Source: Coleofasciculus sp. FACHB-T130 (GTDB lineage: Bacteria > Cyanobacteriota > Cyanobacteriia > Cyanobacteriales > FACHB-T130). Taken from it: a DNA stretch of 64,000 nucleotides. The stretch covers positions 41,906 to 105,905 of the forward strand of contig NZ_JACJOG010000057.1 in assembly GCF_014695375.1 (NCBI RefSeq), written 5' to 3'. Positions within the stretch are counted from its first letter, which is position 1. Each line of letters begins with the position of its first letter. The position numbers and the translations under genes are program-made. Shown here piece after piece: positions 35,860 through 48,082 of the stretch. The notes beneath the pieces are model-generated. The model was not told where the DNA came from. It was given only the letters and a program-made list of their open reading frames with translations, and did no database searches.

Positions 35860-35895
35860 AGGTAATGGGTAATGGGTAATGGGTAATGGGTAATC
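35860..35895. repeat. GGTAATG heptad repeat
   Basis: Five to six copies of a 7-nt word (GGTAATG/GGGTAAT) in tandem, just upstream of the methyltransferase start. These are the short tandemly repeated repetitive sequences of cyanobacteria. The same word is found at 61,403-61,460 and in degenerate form at about 23,130-23,170. Confidence 0.85.
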
Positions 35896-35976
35896 GTAAG
35901 TAACAAATGACCTTGTGACCCATTTCCAATTCTGAATAAAAATGTCTCAGTAGGATGAGCTTTTATCCCACCAAAG

Positions 35977-36007
35977 CTTGAAGGGTGGGCAATGCCCACC
36001 CTTCAAG
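35977..36007. repeat. Perfect 15-bp palindrome with 1-nt centre
   Basis: CTTGAAGGGTGGGCA (35977-35991) and its exact reverse complement (35993-36007) flank one A. It lies 33 bp after the stop of the DUF3352 gene and may act as a 3' hairpin; no T-run follows on the minus strand. Confidence 0.75.
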
Positions 36008-36039
36008 AATATTACCAATTACTTATTCCCAGCGACTTC

Positions 36040-37707
36040 CTATTTGCCCGTTTTAGGCTTGAGTGCAAGTAACACCTCAACTTGACCCGTTGATGCGTCT
36101 GGTTGAGTAACCGTCAAACCAATACCATGCATGGAATTCAGAATTGCAGTGGTTTCAGGCGTGATGGAACTCTTTTGTGCTGGAGGTAGTTGGCGATTCA
36201 CTAAAGACATGGTTTTGTCCATGTCGAGGTAAAAATAGCCTGCGTTTGGCTTCTGCAAAGACCCCGTGACCGTTTTAAAAGATGTGCTATTGTCCAAAGG
36301 CTGGCTGGGCTTGTTTGCCATGACATCGGCGATGGGACCACCAATCGCCACATACATCGTGTTTTCATCTATCCAACCATGCCCTAAGAAAGCGCCTTGT
36401 TGCGGCATTTGCCATTCGGTAACGGTTTTACCCTGAATTTTTCTAGGCGCTACGGTGATTGAGTTTCCTTTAGCGATCGCATCCAATTTGTTGAAAGTGG
36501 CTTCAGCCGTTTTGCGATCGCTGGTTTGAAATACCAAAGCTCCACCAAATCCAACGGGTGCTAAGATTCCCTTGGTCGATGGAATCGCCGCCAGAGCAAA
36601 TTCCCCATCCATCCATCCGAAGATATCTTTATCCAGGTCAAGATTGACGAGTTTGAGTTGCTGTCTTGCTATGTCAAACCCTTGCTGGACTTGGGGATCG
36701 GCTTTGGATTGTTCGACAACTGTTGCCCAAGTTTGGCTGATTCCATTTCCAGCAATGAGGGCAATTGTCTCAGCCGGAAGTTGAGATGCGACTTTGCCGG
36801 GAGAAGCTTTGTACTGAACTTTCATCACCGAGGGATCTACCTTTGCGATCGCCTTCATTCTCACACCGGCATTATCAATCCCAACACCCATCACCACTGA
36901 CTGCACAGCCTTTAACTGCTTTAGGGTTTCTGGAGGAAGCGGGGGCGTATTCGGATTGTTTGCCAGTGCTTGCTGCACCGTCCCCGCATAATCGGGGATA
37001 TAGAATTGAGCGATAGAGTTTTGTACGTCTACACCCTTAGTCAGAAGGCTGGCTGCACCTGCTTTGCTAGCAAATGAAGGTTGTCCTTTAAAGGTATCAA
37101 TGGCGAGTTGCACCGCTTCTTTTTCATCAGACATCACTAAATGACTGTCTAACAAAGCCGTGTAGGTTTTGCCACTTTTATCTGTGGTTTCCTCTATCGT
37201 GATGCCTTTGTAATCTATTTGTTTGGTTCCAGCTTTCTTGGCTTTCAGCTTATTTGCAAAACTTAAAGCACTTACTTTGTCTTTGACGCCAACCACCATC
37301 AACATCCGGACTTCCGGTGACGATTTGGGGGGTGTCGCTTGTGCCGGTTTTACAGTCGGTGATGGCAGAACGGCAAACATCACGCTACCCAGCCAAGGCT
37401 TAACATCTTTTTCATAATTGATGTTGGATTCAGTCAACATCTCTTTGTTGAAATCCTTCAGCCCTTTATCAACCAATTTTTGGGCTTCCGGAGTCCCAAA
37501 CTGTTGCAATTGCGCCCAGTTTTTCGGATCGGTGGAGACAAAACCCGCCATTAATGCTTCATCTGGCACTACTTTGGCACTTGCAAGAGGGCTGGTTGCA
37601 TCGCTAAAAGCACCCTTCAAGTAAAGATAAGTACCGATGCCTCCCGCTACTACAACGGCAGTGCCAACAATAATAGGAACTATACGATTTGGTCTTCTTT
37701 CAGACAT
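36040..37707 (-). CDS. DUF3352 family protein
   Basis: A 555-aa protein of the cyanobacterial DUF3352 family. A single membrane helix near the N-terminus (about 9-30, IVPIIVGTAVVVAGGIGTYLYL) anchors a large extracytoplasmic part. The main body has repeated alpha-beta elements such as VVPDEALMAGFVSTDP, MLMVVGVKDKVSALSFANKLK, and later GGALVFQTSDRKTAEATFNKLD, which look like two related halves. The end (GIGLTVTQPD) is beta-rich. No catalytic residues are known and the role is unknown. ATG 37707 follows a GGAAAA stretch. The transcript likely ends near the palindrome at 35,977-36,007. Confidence 0.85.
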   Translation of the reverse strand: MSERRPNRIVPIIVGTAVVVAGGIGTYLYLKGAFSDATSPLASAKVVPDEALMAGFVSTDPKNWAQLQQFGTPEAQKLVDKGLKDFNKEMLTESNINYEKDVKPWLGSVMFAVLPSPTVKPAQATPPKSSPEVRMLMVVGVKDKVSALSFANKLKAKKAGTKQIDYKGITIEETTDKSGKTYTALLDSHLVMSDEKEAVQLAIDTFKGQPSFASKAGAASLLTKGVDVQNSIAQFYIPDYAGTVQQALANNPNTPPLPPETLKQLKAVQSVVMGVGIDNAGVRMKAIAKVDPSVMKVQYKASPGKVASQLPAETIALIAGNGISQTWATVVEQSKADPQVQQGFDIARQQLKLVNLDLDKDIFGWMDGEFALAAIPSTKGILAPVGFGGALVFQTSDRKTAEATFNKLDAIAKGNSITVAPRKIQGKTVTEWQMPQQGAFLGHGWIDENTMYVAIGGPIADVMANKPSQPLDNSTSFKTVTGSLQKPNAGYFYLDMDKTMSLVNRQLPPAQKSSITPETTAILNSMHGIGLTVTQPDASTGQVEVLLALKPKTGK

Positions 37708-40265
<2,558 letters not shown>

Positions 40266-40298
40266 ATGTCAACAGCAAACACACAAAGGAAAGATTGT

Positions 40299-40340
40299 AG
40301 GAGCGTGCGGCACAAAACGTATCGCTCCTTTTCCCTTTTT
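40299..40340 (+). terminator. Probable terminator of ligA
   Basis: AGGAGCG (40299-40305) pairs with CGCTCCT (40323-40329) over a 17-nt loop, followed by a T-rich stretch to 40340. It is 34 bp after the ligA stop and just before the EamA gene. Confidence 0.5.
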
Positions 40341-40354
40341 ATCAGAATATACCA

Positions 40355-41278
40355 ATGCCACTTCACGCTAGTTCCGGTAGATGGCGATTAGGGCTAGCCT
40401 TATCGCTTGTAACTGTATTTTTGTGGGGAATTCTGCCCATTGCCTTGACGGTAACGCTACAGGTACTCGATGTTTACACCGTCACTTGGTTTCGCTTTTT
40501 GGTATCCTTTGGGCTGCTAGCCATTTATTTAGCCGCACGCAAGCAACTACCACCTGTCGAAAAATTGCGCTCAATGCCGCTGGGGTTGTTAGCGATCGCT
40601 ATCTTATTTTTAGCAGCTAATTACATTCTTTTCCTACAAGGTTTACACCAAACTTCACCCGCTAACGCCCAAGTTCTCATTCAACTCGCTCCAGTTTTAA
40701 TGGGTTTAGGAGGATTGGTTGTTTTCAAAGAACGTTATACCCTGCGTCAATGGGCGGGCTTAAGCGTCCTCACCTTAGGTTTTGCGCTGTTCTTTCACGA
40801 ACAATTAGCCAACTTAATTACAGCACAAGGCAAATATTTAATCGGCTGCGGATTAATCTTTTTTGCAGCAGTAACCTGGGCGATTTATGCTTTAGCTCAG
40901 AAGCAGCTTTTGCAAAAATTACCGTCTTCAAATATTATGCTGCTGATTTATGGAGGCTGTGCGATTTTGTTTAGCCCATTTGCGGCACCTCAACCCATTC
41001 TGACGCTGAATCCTTTACATTTAGGAATGCTGCTTTTCTGTGCTTTGAATACCATCATCGCTTACGGTGCTTTTGCTGAATCTTTGGAACACTGGGAAGC
41101 ATCGCGAGTAAGTGCAGTCTTAGCAACAACTCCCATTGTCACTTTAATCTCTGTATCAGCAGTTTCAAGGTTTTTACCAACCCTAATTGCCCCAGAACGC
41201 CTCACTGTTTTAGGAGTCGTAGGGGCAATTTTTGTAATATCTGGTTCGATAGCGATCGCCTTAGGGAAAGCCCGTTGA
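40355..41278 (+). CDS. EamA/DMT-family transporter
   Basis: Membrane protein of 307 aa with ten predicted helices in two EamA repeats, of the drug/metabolite exporter superfamily. The first repeat starts at SLVTVFLWGILPIALT with YTVTWFRFLVSFGLL. The hinge is about residue 150-160; the second repeat has AAVTWAIYALAQKQLL and ends in VLGVVGAIFVISGSIAIALG. Family members export amino acids, nucleobases or other small metabolites; the substrate cannot be told. It may be expressed after ligA but has its own start (ATG 40355) beyond the terminator. Confidence 0.9.
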   Translation: MPLHASSGRWRLGLALSLVTVFLWGILPIALTVTLQVLDVYTVTWFRFLVSFGLLAIYLAARKQLPPVEKLRSMPLGLLAIAILFLAANYILFLQGLHQTSPANAQVLIQLAPVLMGLGGLVVFKERYTLRQWAGLSVLTLGFALFFHEQLANLITAQGKYLIGCGLIFFAAVTWAIYALAQKQLLQKLPSSNIMLLIYGGCAILFSPFAAPQPILTLNPLHLGMLLFCALNTIIAYGAFAESLEHWEASRVSAVLATTPIVTLISVSAVSRFLPTLIAPERLTVLGVVGAIFVISGSIAIALGKAR

Positions 41279-41290
41279 ATGCATAATCAA

Positions 41291-41326
41291 GCGAAATAAA
41301 AAGAGCGCTCGCCCTTTTTATTCCGC
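41291..41326. terminator. Bidirectional terminator between EamA and kinase genes
   Basis: AATAAAAAG (41295-41303) and CTTTTTATT (41114+200, that is 41314-41322) are complementary, extended outward by GC(G) / (C)GC. The stem has an A-rich side and a T-rich side, so it can stop transcription from both convergent genes. Confidence 0.65.
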
Positions 41327-41346
41327 TCTTTACCTCAATATCTCTT

Positions 41347-43107
41347 CTATGGCTTAATCAGACGCCTAGTTTGTGTTGCATGGCGATAGTTAGCCATCAG
41401 TTTTTCTCGCTGTTGATATGGATAATACATGATAGCAGCTAAGGATAAACTGGTTCCTAGTAAGGATAAAAACAGAAAGAAATTGAAGAAGCCGATATTG
41501 AATCCTGTCCCTAAGCTCATGCCGAAACCTGTTATTAAAAGTGCGCTGCCAATGGCAATCTTTTCAGGAAATCCCCTTTCTTTATAATTTTTAATTACTG
41601 CCCCATTTAGGAAGCCAATTACTAGACCTGCCAAGGTTCCCAAGGCAGTAATCGCCGCCGGTAAGAACCCTGATGACAACAAAACAACTAACATTGTCAC
41701 AGTGGTCAACCAAGCTGCAATCTTTATGCCTAGCACAGTTCTGATGCCAACTGCTGCCAGTAGAGTTCCGGCGCTAAACCAAGCCAAAAATACCGCGATT
41801 ACTCCAACTTCAAAAATTGCTACAGATGTCCAAGAGGTAAATTTGAATAGAATTGCGACCATCCAAGCGATCGCACCTGTCCAAAATCCAGTCATTGCTA
41901 AAGCAATTCCTAATAGCAAAGCCATTGAAATATAAGGCGGCTTTGGAGTTTCAAGCAGAGTTGTGCGAACTGTAATCGTGAGCGGGTAAGTTTCTGGGGA
42001 AGAATTGGTGTGTAATAAAATCTGACGACTATAGGTTTTATCTGCCATCAACTTATTTGTATTCACGGTGATTTTGCAATCAGCATGATTACCCTTAAAT
42101 GTGGCTGGTTCAAAGGAAATCCAAGCATGAGAATTGGAATAGCGCGGATCGCTGTCGTGGGGGGCTACTTCCCAAGTCCCTTCTAGCAAAGTGTCTGGCA
42201 CGGAATTATTAACCCTAACGGTTTGAGTTAATTTTTCGCCTAGTTGTGTTGTTTTTAATTCCAGAGCCAGTTGGCTAAATTTAACTTCCGGTAAACGATT
42301 AACATAAATCGGCTTGAGAGCTTCCAAAGCAGCCGTAGCATTAGGGAAACGGTCTTTTGCTTTGGGTTCGACCATTTTTGAGAGCCAATCCACAAAACGC
42401 AGGCTCAGCTTGGGAAGCAGCGGCTTGAAATTAAGGCGACCATCTTCATCAAATAAGGTGTCAATTGCCGTTGATTTTGTCCCAGTTAATAAGCAAATGA
42501 GTGTTGCGCCTAAACCATATAAATCTGTCGCTTCGTTTAGCTGGCGGTTGTATATCTGTTCGGGTGCCATAAACCCAAATGTCCCGGCGGCGACGCTGCT
42601 CATTGCCATTTCCCCACTGCCAATTCGAGCTAAGCCAAAATCCACCAGATAAACATTTAGTTGTTCGTCTACGAGGATATTTTCAGGTTTAATATCCCGA
42701 TGAATTACAGATGGAATCCGATTTTGTAAATAAACAAGAATTTCTAGGACAGAAGCAGCAATTTTCTGGATGTCATCCGGGTCAAAACTGCGCGGAGAGG
42801 ATAAAGGCAGGGCGTCTTTATGCTCCTGCACCATACAAAAGCCAGATGGGGTTTCAAAAGAATCGAGATAACGGGGAATTCCCGGATGATCGAGTCCTCG
42901 CAAGACTTGAATCTCGCGCTCGTAAGCTTTAAAACCCGACCATTCAGACCCAACTTGGGCAAATAGAAATCGCTTCAGGATGACTGACTGTTCTGTGACG
43001 TTATCCTTTGCCAGATAAGTGATGCGACCCCCGGCGCGATTGCGCCCAAGTTCTCGAAGGGTCTGATAGCGGGGACGGGGACTCGAAGTGTGTGAGGAGT
43101 TGCTCAT
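41347..43107 (-). CDS. Membrane-bound Hanks-type Ser/Thr protein kinase
   Basis: 586-aa kinase. The catalytic domain covers about 1-265: glycine-rich loop (LGRNRAGGRIT), ATP Lys in VILKRF, catalytic loop HRDIKPEN, DFG in LVDFGLAR, and MAPEQIYN of the activation segment. A beta-rich domain (about 275-385) follows, then about five to six membrane helices (390-570) with a small basic tail. Catalytic residues are all present. The middle domain may sense a ligand, but no family is recognised. I chose ATG 43107; the frame starts earlier at a TTG. The target is unknown. A bidirectional terminator lies at its end. Confidence 0.92.
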   Translation of the reverse strand: MSNSSHTSSPRPRYQTLRELGRNRAGGRITYLAKDNVTEQSVILKRFLFAQVGSEWSGFKAYEREIQVLRGLDHPGIPRYLDSFETPSGFCMVQEHKDALPLSSPRSFDPDDIQKIAASVLEILVYLQNRIPSVIHRDIKPENILVDEQLNVYLVDFGLARIGSGEMAMSSVAAGTFGFMAPEQIYNRQLNEATDLYGLGATLICLLTGTKSTAIDTLFDEDGRLNFKPLLPKLSLRFVDWLSKMVEPKAKDRFPNATAALEALKPIYVNRLPEVKFSQLALELKTTQLGEKLTQTVRVNNSVPDTLLEGTWEVAPHDSDPRYSNSHAWISFEPATFKGNHADCKITVNTNKLMADKTYSRQILLHTNSSPETYPLTITVRTTLLETPKPPYISMALLLGIALAMTGFWTGAIAWMVAILFKFTSWTSVAIFEVGVIAVFLAWFSAGTLLAAVGIRTVLGIKIAAWLTTVTMLVVLLSSGFLPAAITALGTLAGLVIGFLNGAVIKNYKERGFPEKIAIGSALLITGFGMSLGTGFNIGFFNFFLFLSLLGTSLSLAAIMYYPYQQREKLMANYRHATQTRRLIKP

Positions 43108-43197
43108 GACAGCAAACAATGCAGGTAGATGGCGTCTATTCTAGGCGATCGCTTTCCTTGCCTTGTTCTCCTTCGCGCCCTCTGCGCCTAGAGTGGT

Positions 43198-44256
43198 TCA
43201 AACTTCCACCAATGCTAACTCCTCTTGTTCAACCTCCTGCCAAGTAGAATTAGCCAGTCGTTCAATCGCCCGATCGATCGTCTCCAACCCCTGCTCAAGG
43301 TTTTCGATCACCGCTAGATGTCCGCGCAACTCCGCAGCACCGGCAAAACCCTTGGCATACCAAGTCATGTGTTTTCGTGCCTGCCGAATGCCGCGATCGC
43401 CTTTATATTCCCACAAAGCTTGCAGATGTTCTTTGGCACATTCCAACCGTTGTATCGGCGTTGGTGGCGTCTTTTCTTGCCCAGTTTTTAGGAAATAGTC
43501 AATTTCTCCCACTAAAAAGGGATAACCCAGAGTTCCCCGCGAACACATCACCCCATCTGCGCCGGTTTGTTCCAAACACTTCACCGCCGCTTCCACGGAA
43601 AACATATCGCCATTGGCAATCACTGGAATCGAGAGAATTTCCTTCACTTTCCCAATCCACTCCCACTTGGCAGGACCAGTGTAACCTTGGGAACGGGTGC
43701 GACCGTGGACTGTAATCATTTGCGCCCCCGCATCTTCCATCCGTTTGGCAAAGTCCAGAATATTAATTTCCTTATCTGTCCAACCGATGCGGGTTTTCAC
43801 CGTCACCGGCACATTCACCGCCTTCACGACCGCCCGGACAATTGCCTCAGCGACCTCTGGTTGCCGCAACAACGAAGAACCGCCACCATTTTTGGTAATT
43901 TTGTTGACCGGGCATCCCATGTTGATATCAACCGTATCAGCGCCCTCTTCCACAGCCATTACAGCCGCTTCTGCCAAGAAATCGGGGCGACAGTCAAACA
44001 ACTGAATGCTAATCGGTCTTTCGTTCGGATCTACCTCCATAATCTTGGGGAGTTCCTTCACGTAATGGAGTCCCGTCGCGTTCACCATCTCGGTGTACAT
44101 CATCGAGTCAGGTGCATGGCGACGCACCAAGCGACGAAACACCATATCGGTAACGCCAGAGAGGGGCGATTGTAAAACCCGGCTTCTGACTTCAAAAGAG
44201 CCAATTTTCAGCGGTGTCGAGAGTCGGGATTGCAGAGTAGGAGAAAGAGTAACCAT
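43198..44256 (-). CDS. dusB: tRNA-dihydrouridine synthase
   Basis: 352-aa FMN enzyme that reduces uridine in tRNA D-loops. The TIM-barrel has SPLSGVTDMVFRRLVR at the FMN phosphate side, catalytic Cys in DINMGCPVNKITKNGGGSSLL, VKTRIGW, and MITVHGRTRSQGYTGPA. The C-terminal helical domain binds tRNA. The pattern is that of the DusB group. ATG 44256 is chosen over a TTG 18 bp upstream. It is followed on the same strand by the kinase gene 90 bp on. Confidence 0.96.
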   Translation of the reverse strand: MVTLSPTLQSRLSTPLKIGSFEVRSRVLQSPLSGVTDMVFRRLVRRHAPDSMMYTEMVNATGLHYVKELPKIMEVDPNERPISIQLFDCRPDFLAEAAVMAVEEGADTVDINMGCPVNKITKNGGGSSLLRQPEVAEAIVRAVVKAVNVPVTVKTRIGWTDKEINILDFAKRMEDAGAQMITVHGRTRSQGYTGPAKWEWIGKVKEILSIPVIANGDMFSVEAAVKCLEQTGADGVMCSRGTLGYPFLVGEIDYFLKTGQEKTPPTPIQRLECAKEHLQALWEYKGDRGIRQARKHMTWYAKGFAGAAELRGHLAVIENLEQGLETIDRAIERLANSTWQEVEQEELALVEV

Positions 44257-44362
44257 AGGTTTTATCGCGGTCAACCGGGCTTTTTCATTTTACGAGCGAT
44301 CGCTGTTGAACCATTTGAGCTTCATGGCGATCGCCCCTATCTTTATTGTGAATCGCGATCGC

Positions 44363-45400
44363 TCACGATAACGGCACCTGAGGGCGACTGGCATCTGAAG
44401 TTGCTTCCTCATCCCATCGGTTGCCCAGTGTTGCTAAGCGATCGCGGTACTCGATGCGGCTTACCCAATCTTCGGGCCATGCTGCCATCCCTAAATAGGC
44501 TCCGGCGAAAGCACCCGTGAGGCAGGCGATAGAGTCTGAATCGCCTGCGGTGAGTGCCGCACGCCGGAGCGCCGCTACTGGCTCTTCAGGAAACAGTAGA
44601 AAGCACAGTAGACCTGTGGCAAAGGCTTCTTCTGCGATCCATCCTTCCCCCGTTGCTAAACAGGGGTCTGCATCCCGGTTCGGTTCTGCCAAGGCGGCAT
44701 CCAGACGATCAAGGATGGACAAACATTCATCCCAGCCACGACTGATAAATTCCTCTGGTGTATTGATAGAGGGACGTTGCCAGAGCAACCCCAGCCAGTT
44801 GGCATGGTAGATCGAGCGTTGCTCCTCAGCATAGGCGCGAAGTCGAGAAGGTAGCCCTTTGGGATCGCCACCCGCTACCAGGTCAGCGATCGCTCTAGCA
44901 GTTAAATCTGAGGCGGCAAGAGCGGTGGGGTGCCCGTGGGTCAAAGCTGCCTGGAACTGAGCGATCGCGGCGCGGGTCGTTTCGTTCAAATTCTTGACGA
45001 GTCCCACGGGTGCCACCCGCATATTGGCTCCACAACCCTTTGAGTTTGCCACCGTTGCCTGCTGCCACGGCAGGTCAGTCGCCAAGTTAGCGCAGGCATT
45101 TAGACAAGTTCTTCCCGGTGCCCGGTTATTGTCGGGGCTGCACCACCAGTCGATAAAGGCGCGGCGCAGAGGCGGCTCTAAGTTGTCAGCGAGAAAAGGC
45201 GACGTTACTTCTAGGAGTGCCTCTCCAACCGCTAAAGTCATCTGCGTGTCATCTGTAACGCAAGCCGGATTGCCCATTGGTTGCTGCGGCCCTTGGGGTG
45301 GGAAGCGGCGCAGGATCTCCTCAACATTGAGAAACTCAGTTACGGCACCAAGCGCGTCACCAAAAGCTAAACCAAACAGGCATCCAGAAGCACGGCCCAT
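44363..45400 (-). CDS. ADP-ribosylglycohydrolase family protein
   Basis: A 345-aa DraG-like hydrolase that removes ADP-ribose from proteins or metabolites, using two Mg ions. The metal-binding residues are in TDDTQM (first) and GDSDSIA (second), the usual two family sites. GLAFGDALGA is the first core helix. It is a full-length, all-helical protein. There is no matching ADP-ribosyltransferase next to it, so the substrate is unknown. Also possible is a housekeeping role against toxin-type ADP-ribosylation. Confidence 0.93.
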   Translation of the reverse strand: MGRASGCLFGLAFGDALGAVTEFLNVEEILRRFPPQGPQQPMGNPACVTDDTQMTLAVGEALLEVTSPFLADNLEPPLRRAFIDWWCSPDNNRAPGRTCLNACANLATDLPWQQATVANSKGCGANMRVAPVGLVKNLNETTRAAIAQFQAALTHGHPTALAASDLTARAIADLVAGGDPKGLPSRLRAYAEEQRSIYHANWLGLLWQRPSINTPEEFISRGWDECLSILDRLDAALAEPNRDADPCLATGEGWIAEEAFATGLLCFLLFPEEPVAALRRAALTAGDSDSIACLTGAFAGAYLGMAAWPEDWVSRIEYRDRLATLGNRWDEEATSDASRPQVPLS

Positions 45401-45890
45401 AGCTAGTACAACTCTTCTTTTTTAGAAATTCCGAACGATGGCTCGAAAATCGCATCCTTTGTAATACATATAATACAAGCTTTGAGAACGAACTAATCGT
45501 GAATGATTTAGGTGGTGTTGGTAGAGAGTCCAATGAGCTAATCGCGATCGCGTTGAATTCCTCTAGACGGCAAATACACCTATTTAATTACGGCTTGCCC
45601 CCATACCTAAAGCCCCTGATTTCCTTACAGTAGACACAGTGAAAGCAATCAGCAGATGTTAAGTGATTGAGCCAAAGGGGATGCCTCCTGAAGGTTAACC
45701 GTCCTTCCTCAGGTTCGGAAAACCCCACAACACCAGAGTGGCTAATCCCGCACACTATATAGATCGGTACGCACGCACCAATGGTTATTAAATCTGGAAA
45801 GAGCTGCTGATTTAACCCGGTTGGTTCAATTTGTAGTTCCGTATCCGCCCTCAAAAGTTTTTGTAGTTATTAGGAAGCCGAAATACCCCT
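45401..45890. other. 490-bp spacer upstream of dnaK
   Basis: No accepted gene. It must hold the dnaK promoter and a 5' leader. It includes a possible small stem (CCTGAAGG / CCTTCCTCAGG around 45,691-45,715). No CIRCE-type inverted repeat (TTAGCACTC-N9-GAGTGCTAA) is seen. A minus-strand frame at 45,588-45,854 shows no protein family. Confidence 0.4.
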
Positions 45891-47816
45891 ATGGCAAAAG
45901 TAGTTGGAATTGACTTAGGTACGACAAACTCCTGCGTAGCAGTGATGGAAGGTGGTAAACCCACCGTGATCGCTAACGCAGAAGGTTTTCGGACAACCCC
46001 CTCTGTCGTAGCATTTGCCAAAAATGGCGATCGCTTAGTGGGTCAAATCGCCAAGCGTCAATCGGTGATGAACCCCGAAAACACCTTCTATTCGGTAAAG
46101 CGTTTTATCGGACGCAAGTTTGAAGAAATCACCCACGAAGCCACCGAAGTTTCTTACAAAGTGCTGCGCGATAGCAACGGCAACGTTAAGCTAGACTGCC
46201 CCGCTCAGAGCAAGCAGTTTGCACCAGAAGAAATTTCTGCCCAAGTGCTTCGCAAGCTGGTGGATGATGCCAGCAAGTACCTTGGAGAGACCGTTACCCA
46301 AGCTGTAATCACCGTTCCCGCTTACTTCAACGACTCCCAGCGCCAAGCTACCAAAGATGCTGGTAAGATTGCCGGGATTGATGTAATGCGGATTATCAAC
46401 GAGCCGACCGCCGCTTCCTTGGCATACGGACTCGAAAGAAAGGCCAACGAAACCATTCTGGTATTTGACCTGGGTGGCGGTACCTTCGACGTATCCATCC
46501 TGGAAATGGGCGATGGCGTATTTGAAGTGTTAGCGACCTCTGGCGACACTCACCTGGGTGGTGACGACTTCGACAAGAAAATCGTTGATTACTTAGCCGA
46601 AGAATTCAGAAAATCTGAAGGCATTGACCTCCGCAAAGACCGTCAAGCCCTCCAGCGTCTCACCGAAGCCGCTGAAAAAGCCAAGATTGAGTTATCTAGC
46701 GTCACACAAGCGGAAATCAACCTGCCATTTATCACCGCTACCCAGGATGGTCCAAAGCACCTGGATATGACCCTGACTCGCGCTCAGTTTGAAGGACTCT
46801 GCGCTGACTTGATCGATCGCTGCCGCATTCCTGTGGAGAACGCCCTGCGCGACGCCAAGCAAGACAAGAGTGCAATTAATGAAGTCGTGCTGGTCGGTGG
46901 TTCTACCCGGATTCCTGCCGTACAAGAACTGGTGAAGCGGGTTTTGGGCAAAGAACCCAATCAAACCGTCAACCCGGATGAAGTGGTAGCTATCGGTGCC
47001 GCAATTCAAGCCGGTGTCCTCACAGGTGAAGCTGGAACTGAAGGACTGTTGCTACTCGACGTTACCCCGCTGTCTTTGGGTGTGGAAACCCTCGGTGGCG
47101 TGATGACCAAGATTATCCCCCGCAACACCACGATTCCTACCAAGAAGTCTGAGGTCTTCTCTACTGCTGTAGATAATCAGACCAACGTAGAAATCAAGAT
47201 TCTGCAAGGCGAACGGGAGATGGCGGCGAACAACAAAGAGTTGGGGATCTTCCGTCTGGATGGAATTCCTCTGGCTCCTCGTGGAATGCCACAAATTGAA
47301 GTTACCTTCGATATTGACGCCAACGGTATCCTGAACGTCACCGCTAAGGATCGCGGTACTGGTAAAGAGCAATCAATCAGCATCACGGGTGCTTCCACCC
47401 TGCCCCAAAACGAAGTGGAGCGGATGGTTAAGGAAGCCGAACAAAATGCCTCCACTGACCGGGAGCGTCGTGAGAAGATTGACCGCAAGAACCAAGCTGA
47501 CTCCCTCGTGTACCAAGCTGAGAAGCAAATGGCTGACTTGGGCGACAAGGTTCCCGCTGCTGACAAGAGCAAAGTCGATGGATTGGTCAAAGACCTGCGC
47601 GATGCGATCGCTAAAGAAGACGATGATCGCATCAAGACGCTCACCACAGAGCTACAGCAGGCTCTCTACACCATCGGCACGAACATCTATCAACAAGCAG
47701 GCGGCGCAGGTGCAGCTCCTGGCGATGGCACCGGCACCCCTGGTGGTGGTGGTTCCAGTCAGTCCACTGGTACTGGGGATGATGTAATTGATGCTGATTT
47801 TACGGAAAGCAAGTAA
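45891..47816 (+). CDS. dnaK: Hsp70 chaperone DnaK
   Basis: Hsp70 of 641 aa. The nucleotide-binding domain (1-about 385) shows [50 protein letters not shown] and [14 protein letters not shown]. The substrate-binding domain follows ([29 protein letters not shown]) and then the helical lid ([17 protein letters not shown]). The end has a Gly-rich linker and an acidic [11 protein letters not shown] tail, as in DnaK2-type cyanobacterial proteins. It works with DnaJ and GrpE, neither of which is next to it here. The ATG at 45891 gives the normal start. Confidence 0.98.
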   Translation: MAKVVGIDLGTTNSCVAVMEGGKPTVIANAEGFRTTPSVVAFAKNGDRLVGQIAKRQSVMNPENTFYSVKRFIGRKFEEITHEATEVSYKVLRDSNGNVKLDCPAQSKQFAPEEISAQVLRKLVDDASKYLGETVTQAVITVPAYFNDSQRQATKDAGKIAGIDVMRIINEPTAASLAYGLERKANETILVFDLGGGTFDVSILEMGDGVFEVLATSGDTHLGGDDFDKKIVDYLAEEFRKSEGIDLRKDRQALQRLTEAAEKAKIELSSVTQAEINLPFITATQDGPKHLDMTLTRAQFEGLCADLIDRCRIPVENALRDAKQDKSAINEVVLVGGSTRIPAVQELVKRVLGKEPNQTVNPDEVVAIGAAIQAGVLTGEAGTEGLLLLDVTPLSLGVETLGGVMTKIIPRNTTIPTKKSEVFSTAVDNQTNVEIKILQGEREMAANNKELGIFRLDGIPLAPRGMPQIEVTFDIDANGILNVTAKDRGTGKEQSISITGASTLPQNEVERMVKEAEQNASTDRERREKIDRKNQADSLVYQAEKQMADLGDKVPAADKSKVDGLVKDLRDAIAKEDDDRIKTLTTELQQALYTIGTNIYQQAGGAGAAPGDGTGTPGGGGSSQSTGTGDDVIDADFTESK

Positions 47817-47853
47817 TTAGCTAAGTGCTAAGTGCTAAGTGCTAATTGCTAAT

Positions 47854-47897
47854 AAGGGTTGATGAATTGCTTCTGGGCGCTCATCAGCCCTTTTTTT
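47854..47897 (+). terminator. Terminator of dnaK
   Basis: AAGGGTTGATGA (47854-47865) pairs with TCATCAGCCCTT (47881-47892) with one G-U pair and a 15-nt loop, followed by about seven T. It lies 37 bp after the dnaK stop. Confidence 0.8.
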
Positions 47898-47932
47898 GAC
47901 AAAAAGACGCAGGGTTACTTTCTGCTTGTGTC

Positions 47933-47961
47933 AAAAAGACCCGCTTCTGCGGAGCGGGTCT
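47933..47961 (-). terminator. Terminator of the HtrA-type protease gene
   Basis: AGACCCGCT (47937-47945) and AGCGGGTCT (47953-47961) make a perfect 9-bp stem with a 7-nt loop. On the minus strand it is followed by TTTTT. It is about 120 bp past the protease stop. A GC-rich repeat-like word at about 48,024-48,051 lies between. Confidence 0.72.
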
Positions 47962-48082
47962 AGTCTAAGATGCTAGGTTTCGTGTCTCAACCCAGCCTAC
48001 TACTGCTTTGCGTCAACTTTTGCGTTAGCGAAGCGGCGCGACAGCGCTACCTTTGCGTTTAAAACAGATAAAATTATCTGTA

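Noticed and set aside
35859..35999. N-terminal extension of the methyltransferase
   Set aside because: The extension translates the GGTAATG repeat (giving THYPLPITHY), a known artefact; ATG 35858 is used instead.
43567..44175. Plus-strand ORF (202 codons) opposite dusB
   Set aside because: Antisense shadow of dusB, His/Arg-rich and without family.
45588..45854. Minus-strand ORF of 88 codons upstream of dnaK
   Set aside because: No recognisable family and it would sit on the dnaK promoter and leader.
45401..45890. CIRCE/HrcA operator before dnaK
   Set aside because: The required TTAGCACTC-N9-GAGTGCTAA repeat was looked for and is not present.
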